Positions 9,401 through 18,800 of a stretch of DNA of 64,000 bases are shown here, piece by piece. The position numbers and the translations under genes are program-made. This DNA is from Pseudomonas sp. A-RE-19 (GTDB taxonomy: Bacteria > Pseudomonadota > Gammaproteobacteria > Pseudomonadales > Pseudomonadaceae). The stretch covers positions 32,068 through 96,067 of the forward strand of contig NZ_JAHBDQ010000021.1 of assembly GCF_019956555.1 (NCBI RefSeq). Reading direction: 5' to 3'. The notes beneath the pieces were generated by a model that searched no databases, was not told the DNA's origin, and saw nothing but the letters and a program-made list of their open reading frames with translations. Numbering within the stretch: the stretch's first letter is position 1; every line of letters begins with the position of its first letter.

Positions 9401-10281
9401 TGGCGACGTATGCCGTTGGCGATTTGCAAGGTTGCCTTGAGCCGCTGCAATGCCTGCTCAAGCAGGTCGCTTTCGACCCGGCCCGCGACCGCTTATGGCT
9501 GGTGGGCGATCTGGTCAACCGGGGTCCACAGTCGCTGGAAACCTTGCGCTTCCTCTATAGCATCCGCGAATCGCTGATCTGCGTACTCGGCAACCATGAC
9601 CTGCACTTGCTGGCCGTCGGGCAAAACATCGAACGCCTGAAGAAGGCCGACACGCTGCGCGAGATTCTTGAAGCACCCGATTGCGGTGATCTGCTGGAGT
9701 GGGTTCGGCAACAAAAGCTCATGCATTACGACGAACAGCGCGATATCGCTCTGGTCCATGCCGGCATCCCGCCACAATGGTCGCTGCGTAAAGCCTTGAA
9801 GTGCGCCGCCGAAGTCGAAGAAGCCCTGCGTGACGACAACCGCTTCGCCCCTTACCTGGACGGCATGTACGGCAACGAACCGGTGAAATGGAACAACGAC
9901 CTCAAAGGCGCGGCCCGCCTGCGAGTGATCACCAACTATTTCACCCGGATGCGTTTCTGCACCAGCGACGGCAAACTCGATCTAAAAGGCAAGGAAGGCA
10001 TCGACACCGCGCCACCGGGTTATGCGCCGTGGTTTACACACAAGGAGCGCAAGGCCAGAGGCCTGAAGATCATCTTCGGCCATTGGGCAGCGCTCGAAGG
10101 CCAGTGCAACGAGCCAGGCCTGTTTGCGCTCGATACCGGTTGTGTCTGGGGCGGCGCCATGACCCTGATGAACGTCGACACCTTCGAGCAGCTGCAATGC
10201 AAATGCGACGCCCATGGCAACATTCGGCCGCCAGTCGCCACGCCCATTCCCGAACCAACGTCAGCCAGCGCCCCGCGCTAG
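9400..10281 (+). CDS. apaH: Diadenosine tetraphosphatase ApaH (symmetrical)
   Basis: 293 residues of the calcineurin-like phosphoesterase family. The metal-ligand blocks GDLQGC, GDLVNRGP and GNHDLHLLA occur in order within the first 70 residues, with a GHWAALEG block near residue 230. ApaH hydrolyses Ap4A to two ADP and also removes Np4 caps from RNA in enterobacteria. It is coupled to apaG by a one-base overlap, and glpE follows after 33 bases. Confidence 0.95.
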   Translation: MATYAVGDLQGCLEPLQCLLKQVAFDPARDRLWLVGDLVNRGPQSLETLRFLYSIRESLICVLGNHDLHLLAVGQNIERLKKADTLREILEAPDCGDLLEWVRQQKLMHYDEQRDIALVHAGIPPQWSLRKALKCAAEVEEALRDDNRFAPYLDGMYGNEPVKWNNDLKGAARLRVITNYFTRMRFCTSDGKLDLKGKEGIDTAPPGYAPWFTHKERKARGLKIIFGHWAALEGQCNEPGLFALDTGCVWGGAMTLMNVDTFEQLQCKCDAHGNIRPPVATPIPEPTSASAPR

Positions 10282-10314
10282 ACTGCGCTTTCAGCCGAGC
10301 CACAGGAGCCCGCC

Positions 10315-10644
10315 ATGAGCGAATTCAAACGTATCCCCCCAGAACAGGCCCAGGCCCTGCGCGAACAAGGCGCGGTAGTGGTCGATGTCCGTGACCCGGC
10401 AACTTTTGCCGCGCTGCACATCGCCGGCTCGAAGCATCTGGACAACCATTCCCTGCACGCCTTCATCCAGGGCGCTGATCTGGACGCGCCAACCGTCGTG
10501 GTCTGCTATCACGGCAATTCCAGTCAGGGCGCGGCGGCCTATCTGATCAGTCAGGGCTTCTCCGACGTCTACAGCATGGACGGCGGTTTTGAGTTGTGGC
10601 GTACGACCTATCCTTCGGAAACGGCGCAAGGCACTTCCGAATAA
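10315..10644 (+). CDS. glpE: Thiosulfate sulfurtransferase GlpE (single-domain rhodanese)
   Basis: 109 residues forming one rhodanese domain. The active-site Cys is residue 64 in VCYHGNSSQG, and the DVRDPATF motif lies near residue 24. It transfers sulfane sulfur from thiosulfate to cyanide or other thiol acceptors in the cytoplasm. A strong AGGAG precedes the ATG. It ends the lptD-to-glpE run and is followed by a structured 297-base gap. Confidence 0.92.
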   Translation: MSEFKRIPPEQAQALREQGAVVVDVRDPATFAALHIAGSKHLDNHSLHAFIQGADLDAPTVVVCYHGNSSQGAAAYLISQGFSDVYSMDGGFELWRTTYPSETAQGTSE

Positions 10645-10941
10645 TTTTTTTCAAAGCGCGCAAGGCCCGGCCCCCTTGGGCTTGCGCGCTGGCAGACGAA
10701 CGGTCTGCCACAACTAATTACTTATTGCGCCTTTACCTTCAAGATTCCGAACTATCCTTAAGCGCAGGCCATCCAAAACAGGGGAGAGCCGGTACACCGG
10801 CGCGCGGGTCATCGGGAGTAGCTTTCAGGGTTGATACCCTGGAGGTGTTCTGGGGGGTAAACAGCAACTGCATATTCAGTTGCTTGCCAGCATCGACTGA
10901 CTGATCCGGCGTCGGCTCCACGTATCGAGCGAGGTGACGTC
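10645..10941 (+). other. 297-base gap before prkA with serial hairpins (probable leader/promoter region)
   Basis: No gene is visible. Five short inverted repeats lie in a row on the plus strand: a 10-bp stem 10655-10664/10681-10690, GGCAGAC/GTCTGCC at 10691-10709, CCGGT/ACCGG near 10791, CAGGGT-TGAT-ACCCTG at 10826-10841, and AGCAACTG/CAGTTGCT at 10862-10883. The first two may terminate or stabilise the glpE transcript; the later three lie just upstream of prkA and could form a 5' leader. Confidence 0.5.
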
Positions 10942-12864
10942 ATGAGTATCTTTAGCCACTTCCAACAACGCTTCGAGTCCACGCGCCAGGAAGAACTCTC
11001 TCTGCAGGAGTACCTGGAGCTGTGCAAAAAGGACCGCAGCGCCTACGTTTCCGCAGCTGAGCGTCTTCTGCTGGCCATCGGTGAACCGGAGCTGCTCGAC
11101 ACCTCGACCAACTCGAGGCTGTCGCGAATCTTTTCCAACAAGGTGATCCGTCGCTATCCGGCCTTTGAAGACTTCCACGGGATGGAAGAATGCATCGACC
11201 AGATCGTGTCGTATTTCCGCCATGCCGCTCAGGGTCTGGAAGAAAAGAAACAGATCCTCTACCTGCTCGGCCCTGTCGGTGGCGGTAAGTCGTCGCTGGC
11301 CGAAAAGCTCAAACAACTGATCGAGAAAGTGCCCTTCTACGCAATCAAGGGCTCTCCGGTTTTCGAGTCGCCTCTGGGTCTGTTCAACGCCACTGAAGAT
11401 GGCGCGATCCTCGAGGAAGACTTCGGCATCCCACGGCGCTATCTCAATACCATCATGTCGCCATGGGCCACCAAGCGCCTGGCCGAATTCGGCGGCGACA
11501 TCAGCCAGTTCCGCGTGGTGAAACTCTATCCATCGATCCTCAACCAGATTGCGGTCGCGAAAACCGAGCCGGGAGATGAAAACAACCAGGACATCTCGGC
11601 ACTGGTGGGCAAGGTCGATATTCGCAAACTGGAAGAATTCCCGCAGAACGACGCCGATGCCTACAGCTACTCGGGTGCGCTGTGCCGGGCCAACCAGGGC
11701 CTGATGGAGTTCGTCGAAATGTTCAAGGCACCGATCAAGGTGCTGCACCCATTGCTGACGGCCACCCAGGAAGGCAACTACAACAGTACCGAAGGTCTTG
11801 GGGCGATTCCGTTTACCGGGATTCTGCTGGCCCACTCCAACGAATCGGAGTGGCACACCTTCCGTAACAACAAGAACAACGAAGCATTCATCGACCGGAT
11901 CTACATCGTCAAAGTGCCGTATTGCCTGCGCGTCAGCGACGAGGTGAAGATCTACGACAAGCTTCTGTTCAACAGCTCGCTGGCCAAGGCTCATTGCGCG
12001 CCCGACACCCTGAAGATGCTTGCGCAGTTCACCGTACTCTCGCGCCTCAAGGAGCCGGAGAACTCCAACATCTACTCCAAGATGCGCGTGTATGACGGCG
12101 AAAACCTCAAGGACACCGATCCGAAGGCCAAGTCGATCCAGGAATACCGGGACGCGGCGGGTGTCGACGAAGGCATGAATGGTCTGTCGACCCGCTTCGC
12201 CTTCAAGATTCTGTCGAAGGTCTTCAACTTCGATCCACACGAAATCGCCGCCAACCCGGTGCATCTGCTCTACGTGCTGGAACAACAGATCGAACAGGAA
12301 CAGTTCCAGGCCGAGACCCGCGAACGCTATCTGCGCTTCCTGAAAGAATACCTGGCGCCGCGTTATATCGAATTCATCGGCAAGGAGATCCAGACTGCCT
12401 ACCTCGAGTCTTACAGCGAGTACGGTCAGAACATCTTCGATCGCTACGTGCTGTACGCCGACTTCTGGATTCAGGATCAGGAATACCGCGATCCGGAAAC
12501 CGGCGAGATCCTTAACCGCGTAGCCCTGAACGAAGAACTGGAGAAAATCGAAAAACCGGCCGGCATCAGCAATCCGAAGGATTTCCGCAACGAAATCGTC
12601 AACTTCGTACTGCGCGCCCGAGCCAACAACAACGGCAAGAACCCAACCTGGCTCAGCTACGAAAAACTGCGGGTGGTCATCGAGAAGAAAATGTTCTCCA
12701 ACACCGAGGACCTGCTGCCGGTCATCAGCTTCAACGCCAAGGCCAGCAAAGAGGACCAGCAGAAGCACAACGACTTCGTCACACGGATGGTCGAGCGGGG
12801 CTACACCGACAAACAGGTACGACTGCTGTCCGAGTGGTACCTGCGGGTCAGAAAATCACAGTAA
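10942..12864 (+). CDS. prkA: PrkA/YeaG family serine protein kinase
   Basis: 640 residues, the standard length. An AAA-type P-loop GPVGGGKSS occupies residues 110-118, followed by the PrkA AAA core and a C-terminal PrkA kinase-like domain. In enterobacteria YeaG is induced by nitrogen starvation and stationary phase and works with YeaH; the phosphorylated substrate in Pseudomonas is not known to me. It heads the conserved trio prkA-yeaH-ycgB. GAGGTGACGTC precedes the ATG. Confidence 0.93.
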   Translation: MSIFSHFQQRFESTRQEELSLQEYLELCKKDRSAYVSAAERLLLAIGEPELLDTSTNSRLSRIFSNKVIRRYPAFEDFHGMEECIDQIVSYFRHAAQGLEEKKQILYLLGPVGGGKSSLAEKLKQLIEKVPFYAIKGSPVFESPLGLFNATEDGAILEEDFGIPRRYLNTIMSPWATKRLAEFGGDISQFRVVKLYPSILNQIAVAKTEPGDENNQDISALVGKVDIRKLEEFPQNDADAYSYSGALCRANQGLMEFVEMFKAPIKVLHPLLTATQEGNYNSTEGLGAIPFTGILLAHSNESEWHTFRNNKNNEAFIDRIYIVKVPYCLRVSDEVKIYDKLLFNSSLAKAHCAPDTLKMLAQFTVLSRLKEPENSNIYSKMRVYDGENLKDTDPKAKSIQEYRDAAGVDEGMNGLSTRFAFKILSKVFNFDPHEIAANPVHLLYVLEQQIEQEQFQAETRERYLRFLKEYLAPRYIEFIGKEIQTAYLESYSEYGQNIFDRYVLYADFWIQDQEYRDPETGEILNRVALNEELEKIEKPAGISNPKDFRNEIVNFVLRARANNNGKNPTWLSYEKLRVVIEKKMFSNTEDLLPVISFNAKASKEDQQKHNDFVTRMVERGYTDKQVRLLSEWYLRVRKSQ

Positions 12865-12897
12865 CCCGCTGCCGGTCAGACCGGTTGTCGTTAGCCC

Positions 12898-12933
12898 GAG
12901 GCCTGTTTACGTTTTTTCTGTTACACAGGCCTC
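12898..12933. other. 9-bp inverted repeat between prkA and yeaH
   Basis: GAGGCCTGT (12898-12906) and ACAGGCCTC (12925-12933) are perfect complements around an 18-base loop that includes six consecutive T. The element lies in the 200-base spacer within the prkA-yeaH-ycgB set, so it may be a partial terminator or an mRNA-processing structure. The rest of the spacer shows no gene. Confidence 0.5.
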
Positions 12934-13064
12934 TGGAGGTGTCCGAAAATGCGGTAGCGAGGTTCAGGCAGCAACCCAAGCGCTTGGGGGAGCGTGAACA
13001 CCCCAGGCTCTGGCTTAGCTGCGTTAACGCCCGCCCCTTTCAGGACAGCTTCTAAGGAGCAGTC

Positions 13065-14336
13065 ATGAGCTATGTGATCGACCGACGTCTCAATGGCAAG
13101 AACAAGAGCACGGTAAACCGCCAGCGGTTTCTGCGGCGCTACCGTGATCACATCAAAAAGGCTGTCGAGGAGGCGGTCAGCCGGCGCTCCATTACCGACA
13201 TGGAACACGGCGAGCAAATCAGTATTCCCGGCCGCGACATCGACGAGCCGGTGCTTCACCATGGCCGCGGCGGCAAGCAGACCGTCGTGCACCCGGGCAA
13301 CAAGGAGTTCACCAGCGGCGAGCATATCGCCCGCCCACCCGGAGGTGGCGGCGGCAGGGGCCCCGGCAGGGCTGGCAACTCGGGTGAAGGGATGGACGAG
13401 TTCGTCTTCCAGATCACCCAGGAGGAATTCCTCGAATTCATGTTCGAGGACCTTGAACTGCCGAACCTGGTCAAGCGCAACCTGACCGGCACCGATACCT
13501 TCAAGACCGTACGCGCGGGCATCAGCAACGAGGGCAACCCGTCGCGGATCAACATTATCCGTACCCTGCGTTCGGCCCATGCCCGACGAATCGCCCTGTC
13601 CGGCAGCAGCCGGGCAAAACTGCGTGAAGCCAAAGAAGAACTGGCCCGACTTAAACGGGAAGAACCGGACAACTTCGGCGATATCCAGGATCTCGAAGCC
13701 GAAATCGAGAAACTCAGTGCGCGCATTCATCGAGTGCCATTTCTCGACACCTTCGACCTCAAGTACAACTTGCTCATCAAGCAGCCGAACCCCAGCTCCA
13801 AAGCGGTGATGTTCTGCCTGATGGACGTGTCCGGCTCCATGACCCAGGCGACCAAGGACATCGCCAAACGCTTCTTCATCCTGCTGTACCTGTTCCTCAA
13901 GCGGAACTACGACAAGATCGACGTCGTGTTCATCCGCCACCACACCAGTGCCCGTGAAGTGGATGAAGAAGAGTTTTTCTACTCCCGGGAAACCGGCGGC
14001 ACCATCGTCTCCAGCGCCTTGAAGCTGATGCAGGAGATCATGGCTGAGCGCTATCCGAGCAACGAATGGAATATCTACGCTGCCCAGGCGTCCGACGGTG
14101 ATAACTGGAACGACGACTCGCCGATCTGCCGCGACATTCTGATCAACCAGATCATGCCGTTCGTGCAGTACTACACTTATGTTGAGATTACCCCGCGCGA
14201 ACATCAGGCTCTGTGGTTCGAGTACGAACGCATCGCCGAAGCCTTCTCTGACACTTTTGCCCAGCAACAGCTGGTCTCGGCCGGGGATATCTACCCGGTC
14301 TTCCGTGAACTCTTCCAGCGCAGGTTAGTGACATGA
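13065..14336 (+). CDS. yeaH: YeaH family protein (DUF444, VWA-like)
   Basis: 423 residues. The N-terminal half is basic with a glycine-rich linker (PPGGGGGRGPG near residue 90). The C-terminal half has a von Willebrand A-like core with the MIDAS-type DVSGSM motif (LMDVSGSMTQAT near residue 253). Family members act with the PrkA kinase in stress responses, but the biochemical role is unclear. AAGGAG precedes the ATG. It overlaps ycgB by 4 bases. Confidence 0.92.
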   Translation: MSYVIDRRLNGKNKSTVNRQRFLRRYRDHIKKAVEEAVSRRSITDMEHGEQISIPGRDIDEPVLHHGRGGKQTVVHPGNKEFTSGEHIARPPGGGGGRGPGRAGNSGEGMDEFVFQITQEEFLEFMFEDLELPNLVKRNLTGTDTFKTVRAGISNEGNPSRINIIRTLRSAHARRIALSGSSRAKLREAKEELARLKREEPDNFGDIQDLEAEIEKLSARIHRVPFLDTFDLKYNLLIKQPNPSSKAVMFCLMDVSGSMTQATKDIAKRFFILLYLFLKRNYDKIDVVFIRHHTSAREVDEEEFFYSRETGGTIVSSALKLMQEIMAERYPSNEWNIYAAQASDGDNWNDDSPICRDILINQIMPFVQYYTYVEITPREHQALWFEYERIAEAFSDTFAQQQLVSAGDIYPVFRELFQRRLVT

Positions 14337-15895
14337 CCGCCAAAGAGCAGAAGCGCCAACCCATTTCCACCGGCTCTGAATGGACGTTCGAGCTGATCCA
14401 GGCCTACGACCGCGAAATCAGTCGCCTTGCGGCCCGCTACGCGCTGGATACGTACCCCAACCAGATCGAAGTGATCACCGCCGAACAGATGATGGACGCC
14501 TACGCCTCTGTCGGCATGCCCTTGGGCTATCACCATTGGTCCTATGGCAAACACTTCCTCAGCACCGAAAAATCCTACAGTCGCGGCCAGATGGGACTGG
14601 CCTACGAAATCGTGATCAACTCGGACCCTTGCATCGCCTATCTGATGGAGGAAAACACCATCTGCATGCAGGCCTTGGTGGTGGCTCACGCCTGCTACGG
14701 CCATAACAGCTTCTTCAAAGGCAACTACCTGTTCCGCACCTGGACCGATGCCAGCTCGATCATCGATTACCTGGTGTTCGCCAAGCAGTACATCATGCAG
14801 TGCGAAGAACGCCACGGCATCGACGCGGTGGAAGACTTGCTCGATTCCTGCCATGCGCTGATGAATTACGGCGTCGACCGTTACAAACGCCCTTATCCGA
14901 TTTCCGCCGAAGAAGAACGTCGTCGACAGAAGGATCGGGAAGAGCATTTGCAGAAGCAAATCAATGATCTGTGGCGAACCATTCCAAAAGGCGCGGACAA
15001 GTACAGCGACAAGGACAACGCGCGCTTCCCTGCCGAACCTCAGGAAAACATCCTGTACTTCATCGAAAAACACGCCCCACTGCTGGAGCCATGGCAGCGC
15101 GAAATCGTACGGATCGTGCGCAAGATCGCGCAGTATTTTTATCCACAGCGCCAGACCCAGGTGATGAACGAGGGCTGGGCCACGTTCTGGCACTACACGC
15201 TGATGAATGACCTGTACGACGAAGGCCTGGTCACCGATGGCTTCATGATGGAATTCCTGACGTCCCATACCAGCGTGGTCTTTCAACCCGGCTTCGACAG
15301 CCCCTACTACAGCGGAATCAACCCCTACACCCTGGGTTTTGCCATGTATCGCGATATCCGGCGGATATGTGAAGCACCCACCGAGGAGGACTACCGCTGG
15401 TTCCCGGAAATCGCCGGCACCGACTGGCTGTCCAGTATCAAATTCGCCATGAGCAGCTTCAAGGATGAGAGTTTCATCCTGCAGTACCTGTCACCCAAGG
15501 TGATCCGTGACCTGAAGCTATTCAGCATCCTCGATGACGATCAGAAAGATGATCTGCTGGTTCCAGCGATACACGACGAAGACGGCTATCGAACCATTCG
15601 CGAAACCCTGGCGGCGCAATACAACCTGGGCAATCGCGAACCCAACATACAGATCTACAGCATCGATCGGCGTGGCGACCGCTCCCTGACCTTGCGCCAC
15701 CAGCAACACGACCGCAAACCACTGGGCGACTCGACCGAGGAAGTGCTCAAACACCTGCACCGGCTCTGGGGCTTCGACATTCACCTGGAAACCCTGCAAG
15801 GAGACCAGGTAGTGAAAACCCACCATGTTCCGCCCAGAGGCGAACATAGCGAAGGGGATTACGGTCGACTGGACCTGGCTGTCATTCATCTTTGA
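14333..15895 (+). CDS. ycgB: SpoVR/YcgB family protein
   Basis: 520 residues, matching the SpoVR family length. Characteristic stretches include YPNQIEVITAEQMMDAY, the histidine-rich LGYHHWSYGKHF near residue 63 and NEGWATFWHYT near residue 278. The family is named for a Bacillus cortex-related gene, but in non-sporulating bacteria its function is unknown; co-occurrence with prkA and yeaH suggests a shared stress process. ATG overlaps the yeaH stop by 4 bases. Confidence 0.92.
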   Translation: MTAKEQKRQPISTGSEWTFELIQAYDREISRLAARYALDTYPNQIEVITAEQMMDAYASVGMPLGYHHWSYGKHFLSTEKSYSRGQMGLAYEIVINSDPCIAYLMEENTICMQALVVAHACYGHNSFFKGNYLFRTWTDASSIIDYLVFAKQYIMQCEERHGIDAVEDLLDSCHALMNYGVDRYKRPYPISAEEERRRQKDREEHLQKQINDLWRTIPKGADKYSDKDNARFPAEPQENILYFIEKHAPLLEPWQREIVRIVRKIAQYFYPQRQTQVMNEGWATFWHYTLMNDLYDEGLVTDGFMMEFLTSHTSVVFQPGFDSPYYSGINPYTLGFAMYRDIRRICEAPTEEDYRWFPEIAGTDWLSSIKFAMSSFKDESFILQYLSPKVIRDLKLFSILDDDQKDDLLVPAIHDEDGYRTIRETLAAQYNLGNREPNIQIYSIDRRGDRSLTLRHQQHDRKPLGDSTEEVLKHLHRLWGFDIHLETLQGDQVVKTHHVPPRGEHSEGDYGRLDLAVIHL

Positions 15896-15958
15896 TCCTG
15901 TTTCTGCCTCCGGAAGTTCGACGCAAAGGTTATTCTGTCGGGCTAACGGAGGTTTTTT

Positions 15959-17182
15959 ATGCAGATCTATAAAGTCGGCGGTGCGGTACGCGATCGCCTG
16001 CTGGGCAAACCTGTCACCGATATCGACTGGGTCGTGGTAGGTGCCACCACTGAAGAAATGCTCGCCAAGGGCTTTCGTCCGGTGGGCGCGGACTTCCCGG
16101 TATTTCTTCACCCAAAAAGCGGTGAGGAATACGCCCTCGCCCGCACCGAGCGCAAAAGCGGGCGCGGCTATGGCGGCTTCACCTTTCACGCCAGCCCCGA
16201 GGTCACGCTCGAAGAAGATCTGATTCGTCGCGACCTGACGATCAATGCCATGGCCGAAGACGATCAGCAGAACCTGACCGACCCCTACCATGGCCAACAG
16301 GATCTCGAGGCTCGCGTGCTTCGTCACGTTTCCCCCGCGTTCGCCGAAGATCCGCTCCGTGTTCTGCGCGTTGCCCGCTTCGCTGCGCGCTATGCAGGCC
16401 TGGGATTCACCGTCGCGCCCGAGACGCTGGAGTTGATGCGCCACCTCAGCGAATCAGGTGAATTGGAGGCGTTGACCGCCGAGCGCAGCTGGAAAGAAAT
16501 CGCCCGTGCCTTGATGGAAGATCAGCCACAAGTGTTCATCGAGGTGTTACGCGAGTGCGGCGCGCTCAAAGTGCTGATGCCGGAAGTCGACGCATTGTTC
16601 GGCGTGCCGCAACCCGAAGCCCATCACCCGGAAATCGACACGGGCGTGCATACCCTGAGCGTGCTGGAGCAGGCGGCGCTGCACAAACAACCGCTGACCG
16701 TGCGTTGGGCCTGCCTGCTGCACGACCTGGGCAAAGGATTGACACCCAAGGACGAATGGCCCCGCCACATTGCTCACGAACACAAAGGCCTGAAGCTGAT
16801 CAAAGCAGTCAACGAACGCTTCAAGGCACCGAAGGATTGTCAGGAACTGGCGCTACTGGTGGGCGAGTATCACACCCACGGCCATCGCGCCCTGGAGCTG
16901 AAACCGTCAACCTTGCAGGAGTTGCTGCAGAGTTTCGACGTCTATCGTCGGCCTCAGCGCTTTGAGGAATTTATCGCAGCCTGCGAGATGGACGCTCGGG
17001 GACGTAAAGGCCTGGAGCAAAGAAGTTATCCACAGGCGGATTATTTACGTGGCGCGGCAACCGCGGCGCGAAGTGTTGCCGTTCAGCCGTTGCTGGAGAA
17101 GGGATTCAAGGGGCCGGACCTGGGCGAGGCGATCAAGCGCGAGAGGCTCAAGGCGTTGAAGGCTTACAAAGAACAAGCGTAA
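15959..17182 (+). CDS. cca: Multifunctional CCA-adding enzyme (tRNA nucleotidyltransferase with HD domain)
   Basis: 407 residues. The class II nucleotidyltransferase head has GGAVRDRLLG and the metal-binding DIDW (Asp-x-Asp) at residues 22-25, then the RRDLTINAMA motif. The C-terminal half carries an HD phosphohydrolase domain (GVHTLSVLEQAA, then LLHDLGKG), as in the long gamma-proteobacterial form. It builds and repairs the 3' CCA of tRNAs; the HD domain adds phosphatase and 2',3'-cyclic phosphodiesterase activities. GGAGG precedes the ATG by 6 bases. Confidence 0.95.
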   Translation: MQIYKVGGAVRDRLLGKPVTDIDWVVVGATTEEMLAKGFRPVGADFPVFLHPKSGEEYALARTERKSGRGYGGFTFHASPEVTLEEDLIRRDLTINAMAEDDQQNLTDPYHGQQDLEARVLRHVSPAFAEDPLRVLRVARFAARYAGLGFTVAPETLELMRHLSESGELEALTAERSWKEIARALMEDQPQVFIEVLRECGALKVLMPEVDALFGVPQPEAHHPEIDTGVHTLSVLEQAALHKQPLTVRWACLLHDLGKGLTPKDEWPRHIAHEHKGLKLIKAVNERFKAPKDCQELALLVGEYHTHGHRALELKPSTLQELLQSFDVYRRPQRFEEFIAACEMDARGRKGLEQRSYPQADYLRGAATAARSVAVQPLLEKGFKGPDLGEAIKRERLKALKAYKEQA

Positions 17183-17190
17183 GCAAGAGC

Positions 17191-17267
17191 AAAAGATCGC
17201 AGCCTTCGGCAGCTCCTACAGAGAAATGGTGAACTTCTGTAGGAGCTGCCGAAGGCTGCGATCTTTT
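17191..17267. repeat. REP-type inverted repeat pair (family C), 30-bp perfect arms
   Basis: Arms 17191-17220 and 17238-17267 are perfect reverse complements of 30 bases (core GATCGCAGCCTTCGGCAGCT) with a 17-base loop. It fills the gap between convergent cca and folK and could work as a bidirectional terminator. The same family recurs at 60554-60630 and 63808-63874. Confidence 0.9.
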
Positions 17268-17270
17268 GTT

Positions 17271-17789
17271 TTACAGCATATCGGAGGGGGTCAACTGCTG
17301 GCCGCGCCATTCAAACGCCACCGGCGCCAACACCTGATCGATCTGCGCCTCAGCCCACAGGGTCGCAAAGCTCTTGCCTACGCCCGGATGCACCCTATCC
17401 GGCGCAATCAGCGACAACGGCCACAGCACGAAGGCGTTTTTCAGAATCTCTGCACGCGGCAAGATCAAACCATCGAAATTACCTGCCAGATCGCCGAACA
17501 GCAGCACATCGATATCCAGCGGCAACCCCTTGCGGTCGGGCGCGTAACGGCCGTTATCCGCTTCGATGAATTTCAGCCGTCGATCCAGCTCCATCAGCGG
17601 CAGATCGGTGAAGCCCGAGACCACAAAGTTGAAAAACGGCCCGCTCTTGATCCCCACCGGCTGGCTTTCAAACACTGCCGAGCAGTGCATATCCACCAGG
17701 AAACCCGCCAAGGCGTCCAGGCCGGCCTGCAAATGGGCTTCGCGCTCGATATTGCTACCGAGCCCGAGATACACCTGAGTCAGCGACAT
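17271..17789 (-). CDS. folK: 2-amino-4-hydroxy-6-hydroxymethyldihydropteridine pyrophosphokinase FolK
   Basis: 172 residues. GLGSNIERE near residue 9 and the GRYAPDRKGLPLDIDVLLFGD block near residue 80 (the R...DLD(I/V)D HPPK signature) identify FolK. It transfers pyrophosphate from ATP to the pterin in folate synthesis. It overlaps the end of folB by 10 bases, so consecutive pathway enzymes are coupled. The downstream gap to cca is a REP doublet. Confidence 0.94.
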   Translation of the reverse strand: MSLTQVYLGLGSNIEREAHLQAGLDALAGFLVDMHCSAVFESQPVGIKSGPFFNFVVSGFTDLPLMELDRRLKFIEADNGRYAPDRKGLPLDIDVLLFGDLAGNFDGLILPRAEILKNAFVLWPLSLIAPDRVHPGVGKSFATLWAEAQIDQVLAPVAFEWRGQQLTPSDML

Positions 17790-18133
17790 CCGCGCTCGAT
17801 CTCCACACCCACGCCCGTGGCCGCCGGGACCGCACCTGGCTTGGTCAGCTTGAGGTGCATCCAGGTGATCTTGAATTCACTCATCAGCACTTCTGCCAGA
17901 CGCTCGGCAAAGGTCTCGACCAGCTGGAACTGCGCCTGTTCGGCGAATGCCTGGATGCGTGCCGAAACGCTCGCGTAATCGAGCGCCAGGGTCAGGTCAT
18001 CACCGGCGGCGGCCGGACGGTTGTCCCAGGCGAAGCTCAGATCAAGTCGCAGACACTGTCGGATGCCTCGTTCCCAGTCGTAGGCACCAATCACGGTGTC
18101 GACTTCCAGGCCCTCGATAAACACTCTGTCCAA
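17780..18133 (-). CDS. folB: Dihydroneopterin aldolase FolB
   Basis: 117 residues from a TTG start at 18133 (protein MDRVFIEGLEV). GGAGAG lies about 6 bases upstream of that TTG. The frame also opens at another TTG, 18157, but the extra SCSGEKC would be unusual for FolB. FolB family features include the DTVIGAYDWE segment near residue 11 and the LTKPGAVPAATGVGVEIER tail. It converts 7,8-dihydroneopterin to the hydroxymethyl pterin used by FolK, which follows with a 10-base overlap. Confidence 0.9.
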   Translation of the reverse strand: MDRVFIEGLEVDTVIGAYDWERGIRQCLRLDLSFAWDNRPAAAGDDLTLALDYASVSARIQAFAEQAQFQLVETFAERLAEVLMSEFKITWMHLKLTKPGAVPAATGVGVEIERGCR

Positions 18134-18207
18134 GCACTTCTCTCCGCTGCACGACAAGGGCGCAATGCGCCGTTAGAATCAGGGCGTCCTCGCCCGGAAT
18201 AGTTAGC

Positions 18208-18777
18208 ATGTTTTGGTTACTGGCGATCCTCGCCTACCTGCTTGGCTCTCTGTCCTTCGCCATTTTGCTCAGCCGCCTGACCGGTAACCCCGATCCGCGA
18301 ATGAGTGGCTCGGGCAATGCCGGTGCCACCAACATGTTGCGTCTGGCCGGCAAGAAACTCGCCATCCTGACCTTGCTCGGCGACCTGAACAAAGGTCTGC
18401 TGCCAGTGTTGATCGCAGGTGCAGCGGGCCTTTCGCTGCCGCAACAGGCCTGGATCGGCGTCTGTGCCGTCATCGGCCACCTGTTTCCGCTGTTCTTCCG
18501 CTTTCGCGGTGGCAAGGGTGTCGCCACCGCGGCCGGCATGCTGCTGGGGCTCTACCCCCCCGCCGCGTTGCTGGCGGTCTGCGCCTGGACGCTGACGTTC
18601 TACCTGACCCGCACCAGCTCACTCGCCGCCCTGATTGCCACACCACTGACCTTGCCGTTACTTGCCTGGCAAGAACCGGCGGCACTGCTGCCCATGAGCG
18701 CGCTCACGGGCCTGATCGTCTGGCGCCATCGCGGCAATCTACGCGACCTGTTTGCCGGGCGCGAACGGCATTTTTAA
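18208..18777 (+). CDS. plsY: Acyl-phosphate:glycerol-3-phosphate acyltransferase PlsY
   Basis: 189 residues with about five hydrophobic membrane segments. The three PlsY signature regions are present: SGNAGATNMLR near residue 33, FRFRGGKGVATAAG near residue 95, and the C-terminal WRHRGNLRDLFAG. It makes lysophosphatidic acid from acyl-phosphate at the inner membrane. It diverges from folB and converges on tsaD with a 23-base gap. Confidence 0.95.
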   Translation: MFWLLAILAYLLGSLSFAILLSRLTGNPDPRMSGSGNAGATNMLRLAGKKLAILTLLGDLNKGLLPVLIAGAAGLSLPQQAWIGVCAVIGHLFPLFFRFRGGKGVATAAGMLLGLYPPAALLAVCAWTLTFYLTRTSSLAALIATPLTLPLLAWQEPAALLPMSALTGLIVWRHRGNLRDLFAGRERHF

Positions 18778-18800
18778 ATACCGCTCGTGAACGCCGCTCA

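Noticed and set aside
10876..12768. 630-codon minus-strand open frame opposite prkA
   Set aside because: Shadow frame of a well-identified gene with no family features or ribosome binding site.
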